This document shows positions 48,321 through 59,100 of a stretch of 64,000 nucleotides of DNA, one piece after another; positions within the stretch are counted from its first letter, which is position 1, and every line of letters begins with the position of its first letter. A program made the position numbers and the translations under genes. This stretch comes from Bradyrhizobium sp. AZCC 1721 (GTDB lineage: Bacteria > Pseudomonadota > Alphaproteobacteria > Rhizobiales > Xanthobacteraceae): positions 2,533,001-2,597,000 of the forward strand of contig NZ_JAZHSB010000001.1 of the NCBI RefSeq assembly GCF_036924715.1, written 5' to 3'. The notes beneath the pieces are model-generated. The model was not told where the DNA came from, did no database searches, and was given only the letters and a program-made list of their open reading frames with translations.

Positions 48321-48941
48321 TCAGCGCTTGGATCTTGGCGCGGGCGCAGGGGCTGGCACGGGCGGTGCGGGCTCGGGCTGCTTGGCCGGCGTCGGCTCGG
48401 TCTCCACGGTGCAACGCGATGCCGCGAGCGCGGCTTGCGCCTGCGGCATCAGGCCGGGCTCCGGCGCCAGGGCCTTGAGCACGATCAGGCCTGTCGTGGT
48501 GGGAGAGTCGATGATCAGCCGGTCGGCGGCGGTGACTTCCTCATCCTCCGGCAATTCGCCGTGTTGCTCCTCCGTCATCAGATCGAGCTCGATAACCTTG
48601 CGGCCGGCCGAGCGGTCGTTGATGGCGTAGTAGGCGACCTCGTTGCGGGTATAGAACGACACCGACGTATAGGCCTGACTGACCGGCACCGTCAGCTTGA
48701 GCGGTCCCCCGGAGAGGTCGTAGCGGCAGATCGCGACCGCAAAGGCCGGGTCCATGAACGGCATCGGCGCGTTGTTCGGTTCGGCGAGCGGCAGCGCCGT
48801 GACGGCGTTCTCTTTGGTCATCGGCGTCAGCCGCGAATAGGCGTCTTGCGTCGCGATGCGCGGCAGCGCCAGCACGCTGACGAGATGCACCACGCCGCCC
48901 AGCAGCACGCCTGCGATGATGGTGAATGCCAGCCGGATCAT
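48321..48941 (-). CDS. DUF1254 family membrane-anchored protein
   Basis: The 206-residue protein starts with a membrane helix (MIRLAFTIIAGVLLGGVVHLV), followed by the DUF1254 region (ATQDAYSRLTPMTKENAV, VAICRYDLSGGPLKLTVP, SAGRKVIELDLMTEEQH) and a Pro-rich tail. The start overlaps the stop of the DUF1214 gene (ATGA at 48938-48941). The two families commonly occur together and are believed to form an envelope pair of unknown role. Two fragments of the same family lie downstream at 46301 and 47340. Confidence 0.85.
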   Translation of the reverse strand: MIRLAFTIIAGVLLGGVVHLVSVLALPRIATQDAYSRLTPMTKENAVTALPLAEPNNAPMPFMDPAFAVAICRYDLSGGPLKLTVPVSQAYTSVSFYTRNEVAYYAINDRSAGRKVIELDLMTEEQHGELPEDEEVTAADRLIIDSPTTTGLIVLKALAPEPGLMPQAQAALAASRCTVETEPTPAKQPEPAPPVPAPAPAPRSKR

Positions 48942-49516
48942 GGGCAGTTCACCGTGGTGATGGCGGGCATCGGCGCATCGCGCTGCGTGCGCGTCGCAAC
49001 GCCGACCGGCGTATCGTAAAGCCGCAGCATCAGCGCGTAGCGCTCGATGCCGCCGGTCGGCAGCCAGTTGCCGGCCCGCGAGCGCGCCGCCACCCGGATC
49101 TCGAACCCGCCGTCGGAGCCGCGGACGATTTCCTGGCTGGTGAAGCCGTAACGTTGCAGCGAATTGGCGACCAGATGCCCCTTGCGGTCGAACAGCGTCA
49201 GCGTCCAGAACCGGGCCGCCGGCGTCACCCCGCTGACGATGACGTCGCAGCGCCCGTCGAGCGGCTTGTTCTTGTCGTCGGTGGTGGCCGTGAAGGCGAT
49301 GCCGTCGCCGGTGCCAACAGGCAATTCGCCGCTGCGGGCGATCGAGGCGCGCGAATAGGGATCGATTTCGGAACTGCCGGCCTTGGGCCGTGCGGTCCAG
49401 GCGCCGATCGTGAGCGTGCCGAGATCGGTGCCGCGCGTCGCCGTCAGGTAGGTCGAGCCGAGACCTACGGCCGTGGCAAGCGCCAGTGCCAGCAGGGTGA
49501 TGAAGATCAGCCGCAC
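48938..49516 (-). CDS. DUF1214 family protein
   Basis: The 192-residue protein has a signal-like helix (FITLLALALATAVGLGST) and the DUF1214 pattern ending in NWLPTGGIERYALMLRLYD. It is the first gene of the DUF1214/DUF1254 pair, coupled by ATGA. The full C-terminal DUF1214 domain is present. Function is unknown. Confidence 0.87.
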   Translation of the reverse strand: MRLIFITLLALALATAVGLGSTYLTATRGTDLGTLTIGAWTARPKAGSSEIDPYSRASIARSGELPVGTGDGIAFTATTDDKNKPLDGRCDVIVSGVTPAARFWTLTLFDRKGHLVANSLQRYGFTSQEIVRGSDGGFEIRVAARSRAGNWLPTGGIERYALMLRLYDTPVGVATRTQRDAPMPAITTVNCP

Positions 49517-49668
49517 AGGCCAGTGCTCCGAACTCTCACGGCATCAAATTCCGCTTGAACCGGCTTCATCCGAAACCTGAAGCGCTGCTCTTGTTTCGAA
49601 TATGTCGGGGCGGACGCTTCGCATCTGCTCCGAGGAACGCCGGTTAAGGTTCTGCCGGATCATGCCTT

Positions 49669-51954
49669 TTAATTCTTTCGCTCCGCCGGCGCGGGCCGCT
49701 CGCCAGCGGCTGCCACGTAGTTCTCCGGAAACGCCAGCGCGCCTGACGTGACCGGCTTGGAGGGCTGCTTCTGGTCGTTGGACGAGGTCTTGCCCGCGGC
49801 CCTCCCGGCCTCGTCGAGCAGTTTCTCGACGCGCACCAGAATATCCGCGCCGCGCTTCGTCAATACCGGCGGCGGCCCCGGCTTGGTCTCCGGCGCCCGT
49901 GCCGCGCCGTTGGCCGCGGCGCTGGCGGATTGGGCGGGCTGGGGCTGCTTCGTGCCCATGCCGAAGCCTGGGATCTCCTTCACCTCGACGCCCTGATGCG
50001 CGACGACCATGATGTCGTGCCAGGTCTGTGCGGGAAGCGAGCCGCCGGTCATGCGGTTGGTGGGCGAGTAGTCGTCGTTGCCGTACCAGACCGCGCAGGT
50101 GAAATTGCCGGTGAAACCGACGAACCAGGCGTCGCGGTAGGCGTTGGTGGTGCCGGTCTTGCCCGCGGTCGGGATGCCGTCGATCGCGGCGCGGCGGGCG
50201 GTGCCTTCGCTGACGACATGGCTCATCATTTCCGACATGTCGGCAGCCACCGAGGCGGGAATGGCTTGCACCGGCTTCTTGCCGTCGCGGTCGAAGCGCC
50301 AGACCAGGTCGCCGGCGCCGGTGCGCACTTCCAGCACCGCATGAGGTTTCACTGCCTTGCCCTTGTTCGGGAAGGTCGCATAGGCGACCGCGTGTTCGAG
50401 CACGGTGACCTCATCGGAGCCGATCGGCATCGAGGGCGTATCGGGCAGGGGCGCCGTGAGGCCGAACCGGCGTGCCACCTCGGTAATCTTGGCGCGCCCG
50501 GCCTTGGCCGGGTTCGCCACCTTGCCGCCGAGCGCAATCGACAGCTTCACCGGCACGACGTTGATCGAGCGGGTGATCGCCTGGGTCAGCGTCACCGAGC
50601 CGGAATAGGAATGGCCATAGTTCTGCGGGCACCAGTTGCCGATGCAGACCGGGCCGTCGACCACGATCGAGGTCGGCTTGTAGCCGTTCATGAGCGCCGT
50701 GGCATAGACATAGGGCTTGAATGATGAGCCCGGCTGTCGGTAGGCGTCGGTGGCGCGGTTGAACTGGCTCGCGCCATAGTCACGTCCGCCCACCATGGCG
50801 CGGACGCCGCCGTCGAGGTCGGCAACCACGACGGATGCCTGCGTCGCGTGGTAGTCGCGGCCGAATTGGCGGAGCTGGTTTTCAACCGTTTCCTCGGCGG
50901 CGCGCTGCACGTTCATGTCGATCGAGGTACGGACCACGAAGACGCGCTCGGTGTAGGACTTCGGGAAGGTATCGACCAGCCTGCGCATTTCCTCAAAGGC
51001 GTAGTCGAGATAGTAGTTCGGCGAATTCTCGTCGCGGCGGTCGACGGCGAAGGCCGGGTTGCGCCGGGCGCCGAACACCTGGCCTTCGGTCATGAAGCCG
51101 GCATCGACGAGGTTGTCGAGCACGATGTTGGCGCGGGCGCGGGCGGCGGGCAGGTTGATGTGCGGGGCGTATTTGGTCGGCGCCTTGAACAGCCCGGCCA
51201 GCATCGCCGATTCCGCCAGAGTGACGTCGCGCGCCGACTTGTTGAAGTAGAAATGCGCGGCGCCGTCGACGCCGAACGTCCCGCCGCCCATATAGGCGCG
51301 GTCCAGATATAGCTTCAGGATTTCGTTCTTGGTCAGCCGCGTCTCGAGCCAGATCGCAAGGAAAGCTTCCTTCACCTTGCGCTCGATGGTGCGCTCGTTG
51401 TTAAGGAACAGGTTCTTGGCGAGCTGCTGGCTAATCGACGAACCGCCCTGGCGGACGCCGCCGGCCTGCGCGTTGGTGACGAGCGCGCGCGCCAGGCCCG
51501 GAAAGTCGATGCCGAAATGGTCATAGAAGCGGCGGTCTTCGGTCGCCAGCGTCGCCTTGATCAGATTGTCCGGAAAATCTTCCAGAGGGATCGAATCGTT
51601 ATGTTTGATGCCGCGGTTGCCGATCGGGTTGCCGTAGCGGTCGAGGAACTGTACCGCGAGATCGGATTTCTTCAGCCAGTCGTCATCGGCGGTTTCGCGA
51701 AACGCGGGGATTGCCAGCGCCAACATCACGATCAGCCCGCCAAGGCCGATCGTGGCGGCTTCCGAAAACGGCTCGATGAAGACCCAGCGCTTCCAGCGGC
51801 CGACATAGAAGCGGTCCATGAAGGTGGAGTAGCGCTCATACAGCTCGCGCAGGCCCTTGCCCGACGAGAACAGCGTCGAGTCGATACGGGCATCCAGATC
51901 CAGAAGGAAGTTCCGGATCTTCTGCTTCAACTCTGGAGGTACGATCTGGCGCAC
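49669..51954 (-). CDS. Class A penicillin-binding protein (PBP1A-like)
   Basis: The 761-residue bifunctional enzyme has one membrane helix (about residues 64-84). A glycosyltransferase domain follows with Glu139 in TEDRRFYDHFGID and SISQQLAKNLFL. The transpeptidase domain has SxxK at 410-413 (PGSSFKPY), SxN at 463-465 (SIN) and KTG at 599-601 (GKTGTTN). The enzyme polymerises lipid II and cross-links peptidoglycan. Start is GTG at 51954 with AAGGG upstream. The C-terminal 70 residues are disordered and Pro/Ala-rich. It is divergent from the YcgN gene. Confidence 0.95.
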   Translation of the reverse strand: MRQIVPPELKQKIRNFLLDLDARIDSTLFSSGKGLRELYERYSTFMDRFYVGRWKRWVFIEPFSEAATIGLGGLIVMLALAIPAFRETADDDWLKKSDLAVQFLDRYGNPIGNRGIKHNDSIPLEDFPDNLIKATLATEDRRFYDHFGIDFPGLARALVTNAQAGGVRQGGSSISQQLAKNLFLNNERTIERKVKEAFLAIWLETRLTKNEILKLYLDRAYMGGGTFGVDGAAHFYFNKSARDVTLAESAMLAGLFKAPTKYAPHINLPAARARANIVLDNLVDAGFMTEGQVFGARRNPAFAVDRRDENSPNYYLDYAFEEMRRLVDTFPKSYTERVFVVRTSIDMNVQRAAEETVENQLRQFGRDYHATQASVVVADLDGGVRAMVGGRDYGASQFNRATDAYRQPGSSFKPYVYATALMNGYKPTSIVVDGPVCIGNWCPQNYGHSYSGSVTLTQAITRSINVVPVKLSIALGGKVANPAKAGRAKITEVARRFGLTAPLPDTPSMPIGSDEVTVLEHAVAYATFPNKGKAVKPHAVLEVRTGAGDLVWRFDRDGKKPVQAIPASVAADMSEMMSHVVSEGTARRAAIDGIPTAGKTGTTNAYRDAWFVGFTGNFTCAVWYGNDDYSPTNRMTGGSLPAQTWHDIMVVAHQGVEVKEIPGFGMGTKQPQPAQSASAAANGAARAPETKPGPPPVLTKRGADILVRVEKLLDEAGRAAGKTSSNDQKQPSKPVTSGALAFPENYVAAAGERPAPAERKN

Positions 51955-52229
51955 CGGGACCCTTGATCTGTTCTGCTCGCGTCCGGCGGGGCCGGTCGAG
52001 ACGTCTTGCTTGGATGTTGCGGCAAACCCAAGGCGCTTTTACGTCCTCGGGGACTCGCCATTGTTCTATCCGAGCGGGGGCTATAAACCAATGCTCTCGC
52101 TCACCATTTTGATGGTCAGCCCTAACGCTGCCGTTGGCTTTTGGCTCCGTAGTGAGACCCGCTTGCGCCCCCGTCGCCGGACCTCCTAGAAGGGCCGCAG
52201 CCGACCGACCCGAGAAAACGATTGATTGC

Positions 52230-52745
52230 ATGACCGCGCCGCGCAAATCGCCTTCCGGCCAGGAGGGTTTCTTCTGGAAAACCAAGACGTTGGAGGAGAT
52301 GTCCAGCGCCGAATGGGAAAGCCTGTGCGATGGTTGCGCGCGCTGTTGCCTGGAAAAGCTCGAAGACGAGGATACCGGCAAAATCTACTTTACCCATGTT
52401 TCCTGCAAACTGCTCGATTCCGGCCTGTGCACCTGCAAGGATTACCAGAACCGTTCCGACAAGGTTCCGGATTGTGTCCGCCTGACGCCCGAGAACGTCC
52501 GCACCCTGAGCTGGCTTCCGCCGAGCTGCGGCTACAAGCTGGTTGCCGAGGGACGCGATCTCTATTGGTGGCATCCGCTGATCTCGGGCGATCCCAATAC
52601 CGTGCATGAAGCCGGCGTTTCGGTGCGCGGACGGGTCCAGGGCACCGAGGACGAGATCCCCGACGAAGACCTCGAGGACCACATCGTGCAATGGCCGGCC
52701 TTGTTGCCGAAGCGGGCGCGGCTCAAGAAGCGGCCCAAAGCCTGA
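52230..52745 (+). CDS. ycgN: YcgN-type (UPF0260) cysteine-cluster protein
   Basis: The 171-residue protein shows the cysteine cluster of Ycg[31 protein letters not shown] and PPSCGYKL. These fit an Fe-S or zinc site in the UPF0260 family, whose role is not known. The ATG at 52230 is chosen because it opens the conserved sequence; upstream frame is not conserved. It is divergent from the PBP gene. Confidence 0.87.
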   Translation: MTAPRKSPSGQEGFFWKTKTLEEMSSAEWESLCDGCARCCLEKLEDEDTGKIYFTHVSCKLLDSGLCTCKDYQNRSDKVPDCVRLTPENVRTLSWLPPSCGYKLVAEGRDLYWWHPLISGDPNTVHEAGVSVRGRVQGTEDEIPDEDLEDHIVQWPALLPKRARLKKRPKA

Positions 52746-52906
52746 ATCTCCCGTCCTGATCGATCACGGAAACGCGACGATATTCTCGCGGGATGCACCC
52801 ATGCGCACGAGGCGCTGCCCCGAGAGGAATTTGCCCTCTAAGGTGCTGGCCATATGGCGAATCCATCTCGGCGGCTTTGGTCGCGCAGAACAATATTACG
52901 TCCGAC

Positions 52907-54481
52907 ATGAACCAGCACCAGCGGCAGGGCCGTGAACCTGCCGACCAGACGACATTGCCCGACGATATCGGCGACGAGCTCTCGCGCATCACGACAGAGG
53001 TCATTGAGGTCAGCGATGCGCCGCCGATTGCGCCGCCCGCGCCGCTGACCCCGGACGAGGTCCGCACCATCCTGATGAGCCTGCTGCTGACGATGTTCCT
53101 GGCGGCGCTCGACCAGACCATCGTGGCGACGGCGCTGCCGACCATCGGCCGCCAGTTCAACGACGTCAGCAATCTGTCCTGGGTCATCACCGCCTATCTC
53201 CTGGCCTCGACCGCGGTTGCACCCGTATTCGGCACGCTGAGCGACATCTACGGCCGCCGCGTCATGATCACGGTTTCGCTTGCCCTGTTTACGGTCGGCT
53301 CGATTCTTTGCGCGGTGGCGCCCAACATGCCGGTATTGATCGTTGCGCGCGGCCTGCAGGGGCTTGGCGGCGGCGGCATCATGCCGGTCGTGCAGACCGT
53401 GATCTCCGACGTCGTGAGCCCACGCGAGCGCGGCAAGTACCAGGCCTACTTCAGCGGCGTCTGGATGGCGGCTGGGCTGATGGGCCCGGTGCTCGGCGGC
53501 GTGTTTGCCGAGCATCTGCACTGGTCGATGATCTTCTGGATCAACGTGCCGCTTGCGGTCGGCGCGATGTTTCTGCTGCTGCCGAAGATGGGCAAGATCC
53601 CGGTGTTCCACCGCCGCCGCAAGGTCGACTGGCTCGGCGGCGTGCTGCTGATGGCGTCTGCCGTCGTGGTCATGCTGGTGCTCACCTGGGGTGGCAACCG
53701 TTATGCCTGGCTGTCACCCGCGATCATGGCGATGATCGGCGCCTCGGTGGCGCTGGCGCTCGCCTTTGTTTGGCACGCGCGCAATGCCGAGGAGCCGTTC
53801 CTGCCGCTGCCGCTACTCGGCGGAACAGTGGTGCCATACGCCATGGTGGCGGGCGCTTGCGCACTGGGCGCGATCACCGGGCTGACCGTGCATCTGCCGC
53901 TGTATTACGAGGTCGTCTATCATCTGACCGCGAGCGAAGCGGGGCTTGCGCTGATTCCGCTCGCCGCGATCTCCACCTGTGGTGCCGCGATCGCCGGACG
54001 GACAATGGCGCGCGCCAAGCACTACAAGCGCGTGGCCATCGTGGGCACCTCGGCGGCGGCGATCTTCGGTATGGTGCTGACCGTGACGACGCTGCCGCTG
54101 TGGGGTTTGCTGATCGTCCTGTCGCTGTTCGCGCTCGGGCTCGGCACGACGTTCCCGGTCAGCGTGGTCTCGCTGCAGAACGCAGTGGCGCGCCCGCAGA
54201 TCGGCACCGTCACGGGCGCGATGAATTTCTTCCGCGCGCTGATGTCGTCGTTCACGGTCGCTGCCTTCAGCGCGATCCTCTTGATGGCGCTCGGCGCCGG
54301 TATCTCACTCGGCGAACACCGGGGACCGGCGAATGCGATCCCCGTCGCCGACATGATCACGGCGTTCCGCTACGTGTTCGGAGCCGCCGCCGCGCTCTTG
54401 GCCTGCGCCGCGGTGTGTATCATCGCGATGGAAGAACGGCCGCTGGCCGGTCCGTCGACGCCTTCGGAGATGGCGGAGTAG
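52907..54481 (+). CDS. DHA2-family (EmrB/QacA-type) drug efflux transporter
   Basis: The 524-residue protein has 14 predicted helices and the DHA2 pattern: motif C-like ALDQTIVATALPTIG, motif A-like GTLSDIYGRRVMI and GVWMAAGLMGPVLGG. It begins with a 50-residue hydrophilic N-terminus. The ATG at 52907 has a weak ribosome site. It should export small drugs or toxins by proton antiport. No emrA-type adaptor or regulator is adjacent. It is convergent with the cyclase gene. Confidence 0.88.
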   Translation: MNQHQRQGREPADQTTLPDDIGDELSRITTEVIEVSDAPPIAPPAPLTPDEVRTILMSLLLTMFLAALDQTIVATALPTIGRQFNDVSNLSWVITAYLLASTAVAPVFGTLSDIYGRRVMITVSLALFTVGSILCAVAPNMPVLIVARGLQGLGGGGIMPVVQTVISDVVSPRERGKYQAYFSGVWMAAGLMGPVLGGVFAEHLHWSMIFWINVPLAVGAMFLLLPKMGKIPVFHRRRKVDWLGGVLLMASAVVVMLVLTWGGNRYAWLSPAIMAMIGASVALALAFVWHARNAEEPFLPLPLLGGTVVPYAMVAGACALGAITGLTVHLPLYYEVVYHLTASEAGLALIPLAAISTCGAAIAGRTMARAKHYKRVAIVGTSAAAIFGMVLTVTTLPLWGLLIVLSLFALGLGTTFPVSVVSLQNAVARPQIGTVTGAMNFFRALMSSFTVAAFSAILLMALGAGISLGEHRGPANAIPVADMITAFRYVFGAAAALLACAAVCIIAMEERPLAGPSTPSEMAE

Positions 54482-54486
54482 GGCGC

Positions 54487-55734
54487 CTATTCGATTGGCA
54501 TGCGAGCGCCCTTCGCGCCGTTTAGCAATCGCTTGAGGTGAAAGTTGGCCAGGGGATCCTCGGCGTGCGAACCGACAAGTGCGGCAAAGGCCGGCATTGC
54601 ACTGCCATCGCCGGCCTCGAGCTTGGCGAAAGCTTCGCCATACAGTGAAGTCGCTGGCGCCCCAAAACTTGCTGCCGATAACGGCTCGTAGGCGCGCAAT
54701 GGTTCGCTGCGCCCACGCAGCACGAGATCCCCGATCGGCCGGCCCCTGAAGTTCTCCACCGCGTTTGCAATTGTCGCGCTGACGCAGATTCGCGTGCCGA
54801 GAAACTTGTTGGCGGCTTCGAGTCGCGCCGCCGTGTTGATGGTGTCGCCGTAAGCGGTGTAGTCAAAGAAGCGGCTGCCCCCGAAATTGCCCACCAGCGC
54901 AGGACCCGCATGAACGCCGATGCGGGTGGCACCGAAATTCACGCCTTTCGCCTTCCACCGTTCGCGAAACGCCTCCGCCCATGCGTCGAGCTCCCGCGCA
55001 CAAGCGACTGCACGCGTCGCATAGTCGGGCTGGTCGCTGGGCGCATTGAACAGTACCTCGATCGCATCGCCGATCACCTTTGCCACGGTCCCCTCATGGG
55101 CAAAGACGACATCGGTCATTCCGGTCACATATTCGTTGAGCAGCTGCCCGAGGAGTTCGGGCGCGGCAGCCTCAATGAGTGAGGTGAAGCCGGTTATGTC
55201 GGTGAAGATGACCGCAACGTCGCGCCAGGTCACCTCCGTGCTGTCGCCCACACTGGCCGCAAGCCGCTTGGCGAGCTCGGGCGAGAAATAGCGGGAGAGC
55301 GAAGCATGGGCTCGCTCGGCTTCCGTCTGACGGCGACGTGCCTCGCGCAGCATTTCGATGTGCCGCAGGGTCTTATCGATCGTCGCTTCGAGATCGGCAA
55401 AATCGATCGGCTTGGTCAGGAAGTCGAACGCACCGCGATTCATCGCGGTGCGGATGTTGCTCATGTCGCCGTAAGCCGACACGATAATGGTCGATTTCTT
55501 GTCCTCGGATTCTTGCAGCTTGGCGAGCAGCGACAGGCCGTCCATTCGTGGCATGTTGATGTCGGCGACCACCAAGTCGACGTGCGGATGCTCTTCTAGC
55601 GACTGCAACGCCGCGAGCCCGTCACGCGCAAACATGAAGCTGACCAAACCCTCGCGAACCTGCCGTCGGAATTTCTGAAGGACCAGCGCCTCCAGATCCG
55701 GCTCATCATCAACCACGAGGATGGTTGCGGTCAT
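54487..55734 (-). CDS. Receiver-domain adenylate cyclase (class III)
   Basis: The 415-residue protein has a receiver domain with phospho-acceptor Asp58 (VVADINMP), a linker helix (TLRHIEMLREARRRQTEAE), and a class III cyclase domain. Metal-binding Asp179 (VIFTDITGF) and Asp223 (KVIGDAIE), with Lys219 and Asp291 (FFDYTAYGD) as adenine-selecting residues, indicate cAMP rather than cGMP production. The start overlaps the stop of the response regulator gene (ATGA at 55731-55734). The upstream hybrid unit is a histidine kinase, so phosphorylation of either receiver may set cAMP output. A C-terminal tail of about 70 residues follows the cyclase domain. Confidence 0.92.
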   Translation of the reverse strand: MTATILVVDDEPDLEALVLQKFRRQVREGLVSFMFARDGLAALQSLEEHPHVDLVVADINMPRMDGLSLLAKLQESEDKKSTIIVSAYGDMSNIRTAMNRGAFDFLTKPIDFADLEATIDKTLRHIEMLREARRRQTEAERAHASLSRYFSPELAKRLAASVGDSTEVTWRDVAVIFTDITGFTSLIEAAAPELLGQLLNEYVTGMTDVVFAHEGTVAKVIGDAIEVLFNAPSDQPDYATRAVACARELDAWAEAFRERWKAKGVNFGATRIGVHAGPALVGNFGGSRFFDYTAYGDTINTAARLEAANKFLGTRICVSATIANAVENFRGRPIGDLVLRGRSEPLRAYEPLSAASFGAPATSLYGEAFAKLEAGDGSAMPAFAALVGSHAEDPLANFHLKRLLNGAKGARMPIE

Positions 55735-56120
55735 GCGGCTTGCTCGAGTCTGGCATCGATCTTCTGACGCAGCGTCACGAAATCGATCGGTTTGTTCAGA
55801 AGGTCAGTTGCGCCGTTCTCGAGCGCCTTGCGCCTGGTGTCGGCATCGCCATAGGCCGTGATCATGATGACCGGCACCTCGGGCCGCATCTCCTTGACCT
55901 TCGGCAGCATTTCCAGCCCCGTCATGCCGGGCATGTTGATGTCGGACAGGATCAGGATCAGCGAATGCTCGATGGTTGAGCCGACGCGCGCCAAAGCGTC
56001 CGGCGCGGACCGGGCGAAGTCCATGACGAATCGCTGTGCACGCAGGTCGCGGCGGAATTGCTGGCGGAACAACGCTTCCACGTCGGGCTCGTCATCCACA
56101 ACTAGAACCAGAACACTCAC
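55731..56120 (-). CDS. Single-domain response regulator
   Basis: The 129-residue CheY-like protein has the acid pocket (VVDDEPD), phospho-acceptor Asp60 (ILSDINMPGMTG) and a conserved Lys (LLNKPIDF). It is closely similar in motif to the receiver part of the following cyclase (DINMP and KPIDF), suggesting duplication. It lies 2 bases after the kinase stop and overlaps the cyclase start (ATGA). It may act as a phosphate shuttle or sink. Confidence 0.93.
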   Translation of the reverse strand: MSVLVLVVDDEPDVEALFRQQFRRDLRAQRFVMDFARSAPDALARVGSTIEHSLILILSDINMPGMTGLEMLPKVKEMRPEVPVIMITAYGDADTRRKALENGATDLLNKPIDFVTLRQKIDARLEQAA

Positions 56121-56122
56121 GG

Positions 56123-59100
56123 CTATCCTCTGGACTTTTCTGCAAAATTGCTTGTTCGCGGCAACACGATACGGAATTCAGTGAAATGGCCTTGTTCAGT
56201 ATCCACCTCAATGGTGCCGCCATGTTGCTTCACGATGATATCGTGGCTCATCGATAGTCCCAAACCGGTCCCTTCGCCGGCCGGCTTGGTGGTGAAGAAG
56301 GGGTTGAACATCTTCTCCTTTACCTCGGGCGGAATGCCGGTGCCGTTGTCGCGGATGCGGATTTCGACGGCATCGCCGAGGTTTCTGGTGCTGGCCTGCA
56401 GCGTCGGCTCGAAACCAGGCTCGCCGCCTTCCTTCCTGCGCTTGGTCACGGCGTAGAAACCGTTGGAGACCAGATTGAGGAACACGCGGGTAATCTCCTG
56501 CGGGAACACGTCGATCTGGCCCGCGGCTGGATCGAAGTCGCGCTCCAGCGTCACATTGAAGCCGGGCTTCTCGGCGCGGGCGCCGTGATAGGCGAGGTTG
56601 AGGCTCTCATCCACCAGTGCGTTGATGTCGGACGGCCGGTGCTCGCCGCCGCCCTCGCGGGAATGCAGCAGCATGTTCTTGACGATGGAATCCGCGCGCT
56701 TGCCGTGCTGTACGACTTTTTCGAGATTACCCTTCAGGAGTTCCGTCAGCTCATCCACTTCCGCGCGGATCTTCTCGCTCACCGCGGCTTGCCCGAGCGC
56801 GTCGTGCAGCTCCTCGGTCAACTCGGCTGAAAGGGCGGCAAAATTGTTGACGAAGTTGAGCGGGTTCTTGATCTCGTGGGCGATTCCCGCAGTGAGCTGG
56901 CCGAGCGAAGCGAGTTTTTCGGTTTGCACCAAGCGGTCCTGCGCGGTGCGCAACTCGTGGAGCGATTGCGAGAGATCGTTGGTTCGCTGCCGCAGCTCCT
57001 TGAGCAGCCGTGTGTTTTCGATCGCAATGACCGCCTGGTTGGCAAAACCGGTCAGCAGTGCGATCTGCTTCTCATTGAACGGCATGACTTCCCGGCGGTA
57101 GATTCCGATCGTGCCGACCAGTTCGCTGTCCTTGAGCATCGGAACAACGAGAATGGTTCGTGCACCTGCAAGATCGACGAGGTGCCGGGTCGGCGGGTCA
57201 CCCTCGGCATACAGCGCGGAAGCGCTGAGATCAGGTGTGTGTGCGACCTGCCTGGTCCGCACGATTTGCCCGAGGATACCATCAGGCCGTACGCGGAAAC
57301 TATCTTTCCTCGCCGACAGGAATTCCGGCGGGACATTGTGGAAAGCGACGGTACGAAAATTGTCATTCTCGCGGAGATTCATGAGTCCGAACTGCGCACC
57401 GCAAATGCGGGTCGCATTCTCCAACATACTTTGGAATACCGGTTCCAGATCGCCTGCTGATCGACTGATGACACCAAGCACTTCGGACGTCGCCGTTTGC
57501 TGCTCCAGGGATTCGGACAGCTCCCGCGTACGCTGCTGCACCTCCTCAAATAGCCGAACATTGCCGATGGCGATCACGGCTTGGTCGGCGAAGGTCTGCA
57601 GCAGGCTGATCTGTTTGTCGGTAAACGGGTGCACCTCCGTACGCCTGAGCAGGATCGCGCCGATGCTTTCGTTCTCGCGCAGCAGCGGCGCGCTCAAAAT
57701 GCTACGAATGCCTTCGCTTCGCGACAGCTCTCGCGCTTCCGGAAACTCGGCGCCGTCCTCCGAAAATACGTCGCTCACATGTATCGGCATCTTGTCCACA
57801 ACCGAGCGCCCTGCGACATAGTCACGGTTAATCGCGCGCTTCTCGCCAAAAATGACGGGTATTGGGCCATGATGTGCTTTGTAACCCAGGTGATCGTCTT
57901 CTTTCAGATAGACGATAGCATCATTGGCGTCGCAAAGCTCGCAGGCACTCTCGACAATGGCATCGAGCACCGGCCCGACGTCGGTCGGCGAGGAGGCGAT
58001 GACGCGCAGGATATTGGCGCTGCCGGTCTGGTAGGTGAGGGCTTCCGAGAGATCGCTGGTGCGCTGCCGGACCTCGTTGAACAAGCGCACATTCTCGATC
58101 GCGATCACGGCCTGGTCGGCGAAAGTGGCGACGAGGTCGATTTGCTTCTGCGTGAACGGCTCGACCCGCCTGCGCGCCAGTACGATCACCCCGATCGGTT
58201 CGTTCTCGCGCAACAACGGCACGCCGAGCGTCGTCCGCTGGCCGGCCAGCGTGGTCGTTTCATGCAGTGTGTATTCGGGATCAGCCACGACATCCTCGAT
58301 CTGAACCGGGCGCCTCTCGAGCACGGCGCGGCCGGTAACCGTGCCGTGGTCGACGGCCAGTGGATGATTCGTGAGGAAGTCGATATAGGCCTCAGTGTAG
58401 CCGACGGCGGCTCCCGCCCGATATTCGTCGCCTACGCGGCGCATGATGAAGGCCATATCCGCATCGCAGAGCTGCGCGGCTGAATTCACCAGCGTGTCGA
58501 GCACCGGCTGCAGGTCGAAGGTGGAGCGGCTGATGGTCTTGAGCACGTCGCCGACCGCCGTCTGCTGCCGCAAGGACTCGCTGAGATCATTGGTCCGCTG
58601 CTGCACCTCGTTGAACAGCCCAACATTCTTGATCGCGATCACCGCCTGGTCGGCGAACATCTGCAGCAAGCGGGTATGTTGTTCGCCGAACGGGCCGGGC
58701 GCGACGCGGGTGACGGTGATGATGCCGATCGCCGCGCCGTCATTCATCAGCGGTGCGAAAAGCATGCTGCGGTAGCCGCGGGCGCGCGCGATGTCGCGCG
58801 CCGCCGGTTCGAGATCGGTATCGGGCAATTCCACCGGCGCGCCGTCGCGCGTCAGCTGGTAGGGCGGAAACTCCGCGAGCGGGACCGGGAACGAGGCTTG
58901 CAACACGGCATCGCCCTCCGCGTCGGTCGGCGTGAAGGCAGCCAGATGAATCCTGTCGTCGCTGTAGCGGAACACAGCGGCAGAGAAGCCGCCGATCAGG
59001 CGGTTGGCGCTGTGCGCGATCGCCTCGAACACCGGCTGCACGTCGGAGGGCGAGGAGGCGATCACCTTCAAGATATCGGCGGTGGCGGTCTGCCGCTCCA

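Noticed and set aside
53308..54525. 405-residue frame overlapping the DHA2 transporter in another plus-strand frame
   Set aside because: Composition is Arg-rich and low quality; the transporter frame has clear motifs.
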